Assembly (NCBI GenBank): GCA_002440885.1
Contig: DJVY01000168.1
Coordinates: 1-5,373 of the forward strand
Source of the DNA: Bacteroidales bacterium UBA6244
GTDB taxonomy: Bacteria > Bacteroidota > Bacteroidia > Bacteroidales > F082
Reading direction: 5' to 3'
Length of the DNA stretch: 5,373 bases
The notes beneath the pieces are model-generated. The model saw nothing but the letters and a program-made list of their open reading frames with translations. It searched no databases and was not told the origin of the DNA. Position numbers and translations under genes: made by a program. Numbering within the stretch: position 1 is the first letter of the stretch; every line of letters begins with the position of its first letter. This document shows, one piece after another, positions 1 to 5,246 of this stretch.

Positions 1-1
1 T

Positions 2-505
2 GCGGTTATTACTTATGGTTTTCATTTAATCTTCAGATATTATTCCGGGGAAATTATGTCGCAGCATTTTGTAAAAACAAGCAGTGCATGGCTGGCAGAA
101 ATGGTGTATCAGATCAGTTTATGGTTTGATCGCTCCATACTAGGCTATCATATTACTACAGAGCCGGGCAATACCATGTGGTTCAGCAATGGGGGGTATA
201 TAACTGTAAACGGGAGTTGCTCTGGTTTAAAACAGTTTTACCAGGTTTTGGTATTGTTTGTCCTGTTTCCTGGTCCCTGGAAACATAAGCTTTGGTTTAT
301 TCCGCTAGGTTTTGTGATAATGTTTATTACAAATATTTTTCGGATCGTATCATTATCTGCTATATTGCTTTGGAAACCTGAATATTGGGATTTTAGTCAT
401 GACTGGATTTTGAGGCCGTTTTTCTATGTAGTTTTGTTTATGCTTTGGGTATGGTGGGTAGAGAAGTTCAGAGGGAAGAAGGTAGAGGTGAAAAGAGCCA
501 AGTAG
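2..505 (+). CDS. Exosortase/archaeosortase family protein (5' end beyond the window)
   Basis: Polytopic inner-membrane cysteine protease/transpeptidase of the exosortase family, which cleaves C-terminal sorting signals of exported proteins. Numbering from the Met at 56, the family's three catalytic positions are present in order: Cys55 in GSCSGLK, Arg96 in NIFRIV and His115 in FSHDWILRPFFY. Hydrophobic helices lie at about residues 61-72, 79-105 and 120-135, followed by a Lys/Arg-rich tail. The ATG at 56 is probably not the start: 18 further in-frame codons without a stop reach the left edge and encode hydrophobic, helix-like sequence (ITYGFHLIF). The gene is therefore probably partial, with at least one helix shared with or lying outside the window. 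The visible length fits the short exosortases of Bacteroidota; which named subtype (for example XrtF, XrtN or XrtY) cannot be decided. It precedes a Wzi-like gene by 191 bp on the same strand. Catalytic roles come from family knowledge; the substrate is unknown. Confidence 0.9.
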   Translation, partial: AVITYGFHLIFRYYSGEIMSQHFVKTSSAWLAEMVYQISLWFDRSILGYHITTEPGNTMWFSNGGYITVNGSCSGLKQFYQVLVLFVLFPGPWKHKLWFIPLGFVIMFITNIFRIVSLSAILLWKPEYWDFSHDWILRPFFYVVLFMLWVWWVEKFRGKKVEVKRAK

Positions 506-575
506 AAAGACCTGCCTGCCGTCAGCAGTCAGGCATGGCCAAGTAAGAAGAAAATGGCCAGGTAAGAAGGCAAAA
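495..575 (+). repeat. Three GCCAAGTA(A)GAAG copies around a palindromic unit
   Basis: Near-identical copies of GCCAAGTAGAAAGA / GCCAAGTAAGAAGA / GCCAGGTAAGAAGG start at about 497, 537 and 556. The first overlaps the exosortase stop codon (TAG, 503-505). Between copies 1 and 2 lies a palindromic unit at 513-535, with arms TGCCTG (513-518) and CAGGCA (530-535). That unit matches the tandem array downstream of the sugar transferase: CTGCCGTCAGCAG at 516-528 against CTGCCTTCAGCAG at 4947-4959. TGGCCA also occurs twice (536-541, 555-560). No T-run follows the hairpin, so it is not a classical terminator. The rest of the gap to 696 is AT-rich, and I see no convincing promoter in it. Confidence 0.6.
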
Positions 576-696
576 GTTAAAAAGATAAAGGGAATGGGTT
601 TTTTAAAGTTGTTTTATGCCGGGGATGGCTTTCTTATAGAAAAGTTGTTTTTGAGAATTATGGTTTATTGACCATTTTAAATTTAATATACCAACC

Positions 697-2379
697 ATGA
701 AAAGAATTTTTCTTTTATTGTTAATTGTAGTTTTAACTGTTAACACAAGGTATTTATCAGGTCAAACGGCCTATGAACATATCAGTAATACTGATCTTTA
801 CATTTTTATTGATGATATGGCCAGCTTGCATTTGATTGAAGCCAATACTGCCATTAAGCCATATAGCAGAGAGCAAATTGCCCGATGGCTGAAAGAAATA
901 GACTTACAAAGGAATGCTTTGAGTAATGCGCAACTTGCCCGACTCGAAATCTTTACAAAGGAGTATGCTCTTGAAGCTGGCAACATGAAAACAGGCTTGG
1001 TTGAACTGACTCAACGAAAAGATCAATTATCGCTGCATCTTGTACCACCCGAGGTGGTATGGAAAGACAGTTTGTTCCGTGCAATCTTAAGGCCGGTTTA
1101 CGGCATACGCTACTTCAATTCGGGTGATGCCAGTTTTTATCACAGCTATGGAGGCGCAGAGGCTATTGCTTATGCCGGTAAGGGTTGGGCTGGTTATGCA
1201 AGCCTAAGAGATAATTACCAAAGCCAGGAGCCACTGGCCATGCCCACGTATCTGACGCAAGAAGCAGGAGGCAATTATAAAATTGGTGTTCAAGGCAGGA
1301 CTGGTGCTGATTACAGCGAAATGCGGGGTGGCATTACTTACTCATGGGACTGGGGTTCAATTGCCTTTATCAAGGATCATCTTCAGTGGGGCGATGCCTA
1401 TAACGGAAGTAATATTTTATCGGGACGAAGTCCATCCTTTCCGATGGTGAAGCTTCATCTTAATCCGGTAAAATGGCTTGAGTTTGAATATTTTCACGGT
1501 TGGCTGGTTTCGCAGGTAATTGACAGCAGCCGTTCGTATATCACTGCCAATGGTGACTACAGGGCAGTCTTCAGGGAGAAGTATATTGCTGCAAACATGT
1601 ACACCTTCAAACCATTCAAACGACTCAACTTTTCAATAGGAAATTCTATCATCTACAGCGATGTTCCTGTGCAACCGGCTTATCTCATACCATTTTTCTT
1701 TTTTAAGTCGCTTGATCATACCCTAAATAAAGGCATTGACAATCAAAATTCGGCCATGTTTTTAAATATCAGCTCCAGACAGATCAAGCATTTGCATGTG
1801 TTTGCTTCGGTTTTTGTGGATGAGTTTTCAGTATCGCGTATTGGCGATCCTGATAGACATAACTTCACAAGTATTAAAGGAGGAGCAGCATTGACCGGTT
1901 GGCCACTTCAGAACCTGTTTATTGCCGCCGAGTACACCCGCACCAATCCCATGACGTATAAGCATCGGGTTCCGGCAACAACTTTTGCAACCAATCTTTT
2001 CAATCTTGGCCATTACCTGACAGATAATTCCGAAGAGGTATTTATGAGCTTACGCTACACCCCGTTTAATACTTTGCAAGTCAAGATAAACTATACTTAT
2101 GCAGTGCACGGAAATGATTATCAGTATGTTTTTGGCACTACGCCTGTTGATGAATTTCCTGTTTTGAAGGATAAAACCTGGTCGAATACTACGCTTGTTT
2201 TCCGTGCTGATTATTTGCCATTTCCCAATGTGTGGGTTTTTGCAGAATACAGTAAGGGAAGGATGGAAGGATATGATGTGGATGGCAAAACTGCTGCCTA
2301 TTACCTGAATCGTTTTGGGGCAGACTATTTGCATGGCAAAACAAGCACTTTTGTCTTGGGTTTTGGGATGGGTTTTTAA
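697..2379 (+). CDS. Capsule assembly Wzi family outer-membrane protein
   Basis: Outer-membrane beta-barrel protein related to Wzi, which in Enterobacteria helps attach and organise capsular polysaccharide at the cell surface. Residues 1-22 form a signal peptide: MKR, a Leu/Ile/Val core, and likely cleavage near SG|Q. Residues 27-95 form an N-terminal helical part (YIFIDDMASLHLIEAN, IKPYSREQIARWL), as in Bacteroidota Wzi-like proteins. The barrel follows with the conserved-looking stretches HSYGGAEA (149-156), GYASLRDN (166-173), YSEMRGGITYSW (206-217), HLNPVKW (254-260), NSIIYSD (316-322), DNQNSAMF (348-355) and SSRQIKHLHVFASVFVDEFS (359-378). The protein ends TFVLGFGMGF with a terminal Phe, the usual C-terminal signal of outer-membrane barrels. 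The length (560 aa) is normal for the Bacteroidota form. The start is supported by the signal peptide; there is no Shine-Dalgarno sequence, only AT-rich sequence upstream. Its place beside an exosortase and a sugar transferase suggests exopolysaccharide anchoring; the exact ligand is unknown. Confidence 0.88.
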   Translation: MKRIFLLLLIVVLTVNTRYLSGQTAYEHISNTDLYIFIDDMASLHLIEANTAIKPYSREQIARWLKEIDLQRNALSNAQLARLEIFTKEYALEAGNMKTGLVELTQRKDQLSLHLVPPEVVWKDSLFRAILRPVYGIRYFNSGDASFYHSYGGAEAIAYAGKGWAGYASLRDNYQSQEPLAMPTYLTQEAGGNYKIGVQGRTGADYSEMRGGITYSWDWGSIAFIKDHLQWGDAYNGSNILSGRSPSFPMVKLHLNPVKWLEFEYFHGWLVSQVIDSSRSYITANGDYRAVFREKYIAANMYTFKPFKRLNFSIGNSIIYSDVPVQPAYLIPFFFFKSLDHTLNKGIDNQNSAMFLNISSRQIKHLHVFASVFVDEFSVSRIGDPDRHNFTSIKGGAALTGWPLQNLFIAAEYTRTNPMTYKHRVPATTFATNLFNLGHYLTDNSEEVFMSLRYTPFNTLQVKINYTYAVHGNDYQYVFGTTPVDEFPVLKDKTWSNTTLVFRADYLPFPNVWVFAEYSKGRMEGYDVDGKTAAYYLNRFGADYLHGKTSTFVLGFGMGF

Positions 2380-2510
2380 GACTGTAGAGCGCATCCGAAA
2401 AACAGGAAAGAGATAACAAAGATGGTTAACAACAAATTTATATCTTTTGAGGATTTGCTTGGGTTTAGTACCTTGCGGGTTCAAAAATGGTGGGGATTAG
2501 AATGTAAGTT

Positions 2511-3542
2511 ATGCAGTTGTTGGTGATCAGGGATGCACTGGATGCAGGTTTAGAGAAGAAAATACGTGAGTTTTATGAATCTCAGTCGTTCAGGACAGTT
2601 TTTCAATCGGTTGATTATTTTCTTTTTTTTCAGGAGGTAAGGTTTTATAAACCACTTTTATTTGTTGCCATTGAATCAGATCGGGTGACAGGCTTGCTGT
2701 TGGCGGTGCTGATTCGGGAGGGAGACGGTTTGTTATCTCTGATGAGTCAGCGTTGTGTTGTTTACGGCGGGCCAATGGCTTACAGGGATGATCCCGATAT
2801 AATAAATGCCTTGTTAGCTAAGCTTAACAATACAGTAAAGCACAGTGCCCTTTTTACGCAATTCAGAAATTTCAGGAAGTGGCCAGAGCGGGTGCATCAT
2901 ATTTTTAAGGCGAATGGTTTTGTATTGCGCGACCGGCTAAATTCATTTGTGTTGTTGCAGGAGAAATTTCCGGTTGAGTTACAATTTAGCAGCAGCAGGC
3001 GAAGACAACTTAAGAAAGCTCTGCAGTCAGGGGCAATTGTAAGGGAAGCCAATTCACAAAAAGAAGTTGATCAGTTATATACCCTGCTTGAAGATCTTTA
3101 TCATCAAAAAGTTAAAAAACCATTACCTGAACCTCAGTTTTTCAGATTATTTTTTGAGCAGATCGTTCCGAAAGGTGCCGGTGTAATCTTGTTGGTTTGG
3201 TATGAGGATAAGCTTATTGGAGGTATTGTTTCACCTTTTACAGAGGGTGTGAGCATTTCTGAATTGTATGTATGTGGACTTGACAGGGAGTATCCGGCTT
3301 GTTATCCCAGTGTACTGGCAACCTGGGCAGCTATGGATTATGGACAGAGGCATGGTATTCAGTATTTTGATTTTATGGGTCTTGGCAGGCCTGAGGTGCC
3401 CTATGGGGTAAGAGATTTTAAACTAAGATTTGGAGGCAATCAAATGAACCTGGGAAGGTATGCCCGACGCAACCAGAAGGTACTGTATGTTTTAGCTGAG
3501 TTGGGATATAATGTTTGGCGTACGATTAGAAGTAAGATTTAA
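2511..3542 (+). CDS. FemAB-like GNAT-fold acyl/aminoacyl transferase
   Basis: Cytoplasmic transferase with a tandem GNAT fold like FemA/FemB/FemX, which add amino acids to lipid II. Relatives in exopolysaccharide/PEP-CTERM clusters have no proven reaction. The N-terminal GNAT half spans about 1-150 (FQSVDYFLFF at 31-40, YGGPMAY at 85-91). The second half begins FSSSRRRQLKKALQSGA (159-175), the typical Arg/Lys-rich helix of Bacteroidota FemAB-like proteins. It continues through LVWYEDKLIGGIVSPF (228-243) and ISELYVCGLDREY (249-261) to the hallmark YFDFMGLGRPEVPYGVRDFK (285-304) followed by LRFGGN. The 343 aa are full length for the family. No helical coiled-coil arm typical of staphylococcal Fem ligases is evident. 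The start at 2511 is the first Met after an in-frame ATGTAA at 2502-2507, so translation cannot begin further upstream in this frame. It follows the Wzi-like gene by 131 bp. It could modify the polysaccharide, its lipid-linked precursor or peptidoglycan; the sequence does not say which. Confidence 0.82.
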   Translation: MQLLVIRDALDAGLEKKIREFYESQSFRTVFQSVDYFLFFQEVRFYKPLLFVAIESDRVTGLLLAVLIREGDGLLSLMSQRCVVYGGPMAYRDDPDIINALLAKLNNTVKHSALFTQFRNFRKWPERVHHIFKANGFVLRDRLNSFVLLQEKFPVELQFSSSRRRQLKKALQSGAIVREANSQKEVDQLYTLLEDLYHQKVKKPLPEPQFFRLFFEQIVPKGAGVILLVWYEDKLIGGIVSPFTEGVSISELYVCGLDREYPACYPSVLATWAAMDYGQRHGIQYFDFMGLGRPEVPYGVRDFKLRFGGNQMNLGRYARRNQKVLYVLAELGYNVWRTIRSKI

Positions 3543-3566
3543 AATGAAATGTTTGTCAGACATAAG

Positions 3567-3597
3567 TTGCCAATCAAGATATTTGTCTTATTTTTGC
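3567..3597 (+). promoter_or_regulatory. Bacteroidota-type sigma-ABfr promoter for the sugar transferase gene
   Basis: TTG at 3567-3569 is followed after exactly 19 bp by TATTTTTGC at 3589-3597, a full match to the TAnnTTTG -7 element of Bacteroidota housekeeping promoters. Transcription would begin at about 3602-3606, giving a leader of about 80 nt before the ATG at 3685. This suggests the sugar transferase can be transcribed separately from the upstream genes. I did not find an equally good match before the other genes. Confidence 0.55.
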
Positions 3598-3636
3598 TGC
3601 ATAATCAACCAGATATTCATATTGTATGATTATGTA
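3598..3636 (+). promoter_or_regulatory. Inverted repeat at the predicted transcription start (operator or leader hairpin)
   Basis: TGCATAATCA (3598-3607) and TGATTATGTA (3627-3636) are inverted copies: 8 perfect base pairs, then a G-T wobble and an A-T pair, with a 19-nt spacer. The repeat begins immediately after the -7 element and spans the predicted start of transcription. It could be a repressor operator or, in RNA, a 5' hairpin. A separate 9-bp direct repeat, ATCAACCAG, occurs at 3604-3612 and 3665-3673 in the same leader. No regulator is identified. Confidence 0.35.
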
Positions 3637-3684
3637 CAAGATGATGAATCTGATTAAGCCATTTATCAACCAGCATGAAATCTT

Positions 3685-4818
3685 ATGGCTTCAACTACGA
3701 TTAATTTGCAATTTACTTCAGAACTAGAAACCACATTGTCACCAACCACCAATACCGGTCAGGAAGGAACGAAAACCGATGATCTTCAAGAGATTATTAT
3801 CGAACAAGCCGGACCAGAAGTGTGGAAGTTCGTTTCGCCTTTGCTTGATGAAAATAGCGGCAGTACGCTGTTAATGGCCACCAGCACCCGATTTAATGTG
3901 TTGAATCAAAAGGCGTTAAAACATCAGAATCTGATCAATCTGAAGCGGATTAATGACGTGAGGTACCTTAACAAGTTTTTTGAATCAATCAACACCCTTT
4001 TACCTGAAGGGGGCTTGTATGTGAACAGTGTGGAGACCTACCGGATACGCAAGGAAAGAATTATTGAACGTTTCCCAATCGGGATTAACTGGATACTCTA
4101 TTTTTTTGATTTTTTATTCCGACGTGTTTTCCCGAAACTTCCCTTAACAAAAAAGGTCTATTTTTATATGACACAGGGTAATAACCGAGTGTTGAGCAAA
4201 GCAGAGACTTTTGGCAGGCTATATTGCTGTGGATTTGAAATTGTTAGTGAGCAACAGATCGGCAAGGAGTTGTATTTTCTGGCAAGGAAGGTAAGAGAAC
4301 CTTATTTTGATTATTCACCAACCTATGGCCCCTTGATTCGTTTGAAACGCTATGGCAAGGGGGGAAAGCTTTTTGGCGTGTATAAGGCACGAACCATGCA
4401 TCCTTATTCAGAATACCTTCAGGATTATGTTTACAGGAATAATAATTTGGATGAGGGAGGCAAGTTTAAGGATGATTTCAGGGTAACCACGCTGGGCAGA
4501 ATTATGCGTAAGGTATGGCTGGATGAATTGCCAATGTTTATCAATGTTTTTAAAGGAGAGATGAAACTTGTTGGGGTGCGGCCTCTTAGCAAGCAATATT
4601 TTGGATTGTACACGGATGAAGTAAAGGAAAAGCGTTTAAAATTCAAGCCGGGATTAATCCCACCCTATTATGTGGACATGCCAAAAACGCTTGAGGAGAT
4701 TATGGCTTCGGAGATGCGCTATCTGGAAGCATATGAGAAGCATCCTTTGTTGACCGACTGGCACTATTTTTGGGTGGCGATGTACAACATTTTTATTAAA
4801 AGGGCAAGGAGTAAATAG
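3685..4818 (+). CDS. Sugar transferase (polyprenyl-phosphate glycosylphosphotransferase) with atypical N-terminal half
   Basis: Membrane-associated initiating enzyme of exopolysaccharide synthesis; the family moves a sugar 1-phosphate from a nucleotide sugar to undecaprenyl phosphate. The C-terminal half carries the bacterial sugar transferase signature: SPTYGPLIRLKRYGKGGKLF (211-230), YKARTM (233-238), FRVTTLGRIMRKVWLDELPM (265-284) with the catalytic Asp280-Glu281 pair, NVFKGEMKLVGVRPLS (287-302) and KPGLIPPYYVD (321-331). GVRP replaces the commoner GPRP. The N-terminal half (1-205) is not the usual 'KR..D' re-entrant membrane helix placed just before the domain. It contains TLLMATSTRFN (61-71), INLKRINDVR (84-93), a hydrophobic stretch INWILYFFDFLFRRVFPKL (134-152) and NRVLSKAETFGRLYCCGFEI (167-186). 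The last resembles the end of a SAM-methyltransferase-like fold, but I see no glycine-rich SAM loop. This two-part layout is familiar from Bacteroidota sugar transferases. A promoter and inverted repeat lie upstream. The start at 3685 is the only nearby in-frame ATG; it has no Shine-Dalgarno sequence. Confidence 0.85.
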   Translation: MASTTINLQFTSELETTLSPTTNTGQEGTKTDDLQEIIIEQAGPEVWKFVSPLLDENSGSTLLMATSTRFNVLNQKALKHQNLINLKRINDVRYLNKFFESINTLLPEGGLYVNSVETYRIRKERIIERFPIGINWILYFFDFLFRRVFPKLPLTKKVYFYMTQGNNRVLSKAETFGRLYCCGFEIVSEQQIGKELYFLARKVREPYFDYSPTYGPLIRLKRYGKGGKLFGVYKARTMHPYSEYLQDYVYRNNNLDEGGKFKDDFRVTTLGRIMRKVWLDELPMFINVFKGEMKLVGVRPLSKQYFGLYTDEVKEKRLKFKPGLIPPYYVDMPKTLEEIMASEMRYLEAYEKHPLLTDWHYFWVAMYNIFIKRARSK

Positions 4819-4866
4819 GAAAAGCCAAGAGGAGGAAGTGCGGGACAGTGGGGTTACGCTTCGCGT

Positions 4867-4984
4867 TCTGCCTTCGGCTGAGAGGCCTGTCTACGGCCAG
4901 GGAGATTTACCTATAGGCAGAATGGTCTACCTATCGGTAGACAGGTCTGCCTTCAGCAGATAAATCTTCCTAAAGTAAGACAGG
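4867..4984. repeat. Tandem array of about six degenerate 20-bp palindromic units
   Basis: Units begin at 4867, 4886, 4906, 4926, 4946 and 4965, a period of 19-20 bp. Examples are TCTGCCTTCGGCTGAGAGG, TCTACCTATCGGTAGACAGG and TCTGCCTTCAGCAGATAAAT; the approximate consensus is TCTGCCTWYRGYAGACAGG. Several units are palindromic: GTCTACC/GGTAGAC at 4925-4931 and 4936-4942 around TATC, and TCTGC/GCAGA at 4946-4950 and 4956-4960. Units differ at many positions but keep phase and symmetry. There are no unique spacers, so this is not a CRISPR array. Related single units lie at 515-535 and 5160-5201. Confidence 0.65.
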
Positions 4985-5095
4985 TCGAAATGAGGGGAGG
5001 GTTGGGTAAAACTGATGGGTTATGATGATGGGGTTGGTAGTTGTTTTGGGGTGGGATGGTTTATAGTTTCAGGAGATATTTTCGTAAAGTATAGG

Positions 5096-5123
5096 TAGCG
5101 CAACCCTGAAGGGGTTGTTGCTA
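5096..5123. repeat. CAACCC-TGAAG-GGGTTG hairpin element, copy 1
   Basis: TAGC (5096-5099) and CAACCC (5101-5106) pair with GGGTTG (5112-5117) and GCTA (5120-5123) around the loop TGAAG, leaving a small internal bulge. The right half, CTGAAGGGGTTGTTGCTATT (5106-5125), recurs at 5204-5222 with one T fewer. It resembles short dispersed intergenic palindromes seen in Bacteroidota genomes; its function is unknown. Confidence 0.55.
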
Positions 5124-5150
5124 TTGTAGTAAATGGTTAGGAAAATGATC

Positions 5151-5222
5151 TTCAACCCCTGCCTATCTGTCTTTAGCAGATAAACGTGGCACAGTTAGGC
5201 AGGCTGAAGGGGTTGTGCTATT
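5151..5222. repeat. Composite inverted repeat: CAACCCC element, copy 2, with a palindromic unit nested inside
   Basis: CAACCCC (5153-5159) and GGGGTTG (5209-5215) form outer arms. Inside them TGCCTA (5160-5165) pairs with TAGGCA (5196-5201), and within that TATCTG (5164-5169) pairs with CAGATA (5177-5182). The inner sequence CTGTCTTTAGCAGATAAA (5167-5184) matches the 4947-4964 unit of the tandem array at 16 of 18 positions. The right flank, CTGAAGGGGTTGTGCTATT, repeats copy 1. This looks like a 20-bp-type unit lodged within a second copy of the CAACCCC hairpin. Confidence 0.5.
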
Positions 5223-5246
5223 TTGAGGAGTTGGTTGGTTGAGCAT

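Larger units (their letters stand above)
4819..5246. other. Repeat-rich intergenic region without a credible gene
   Basis: I find no credible coding region here on either strand. The first bases (4820-4838, AAAAGCCAAGAGGAGGAAG) resemble the repeat at the end of the exosortase gene (491-510). Next come a palindromic 20-bp array (4867-4984), a G-rich stretch on the + strand (G-tracts at 4994-4997, 4999-5001, 5004-5006, 5017-5019, 5030-5033, 5048-5051 and 5053-5055), and two copies of a CTGAAGGGGTTG element. The convergent gene ends (4818 and 5247) mean the region lies between two 3' ends, where hairpins may stop transcription, but no classical hairpin plus T-run was found. Confidence 0.7.

Noticed and set aside
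56..58. ATG at 56 as the true start of the exosortase gene
   Set aside because: The frame is open for 18 more codons to the left edge and encodes helix-like hydrophobic sequence, so the gene most likely starts outside the window.
513..560. Rho-independent terminator after the exosortase gene
   Set aside because: The TGCCTG/CAGGCA hairpin is not followed by a T-run, and its sequence belongs to the dispersed repeat family.
2441..2476. Promoter before the FemAB-like gene (TTTG at 2446, TACCTTGC at 2469)
   Set aside because: The 19-bp spacing fits, but the -7 element matches only four of six conserved positions; too weak to list as a feature.
2050..2484. 144-codon open frame on the - strand
   Set aside because: It lies mostly antisense to the Wzi-like barrel, has no recognisable domain and an unremarkable composition, while the + strand frame has family motifs throughout.
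4867..4984. CRISPR array
   Set aside because: Repeats are contiguous at 19-20 bp with no unique spacers, units are too divergent, and no cas gene is nearby.
4985..5246. RNA gene (tRNA or structured riboswitch) in the long gap
   Set aside because: No tRNA-like arms or recognisable riboswitch core were seen; the structure present is explained by short palindromic repeats.
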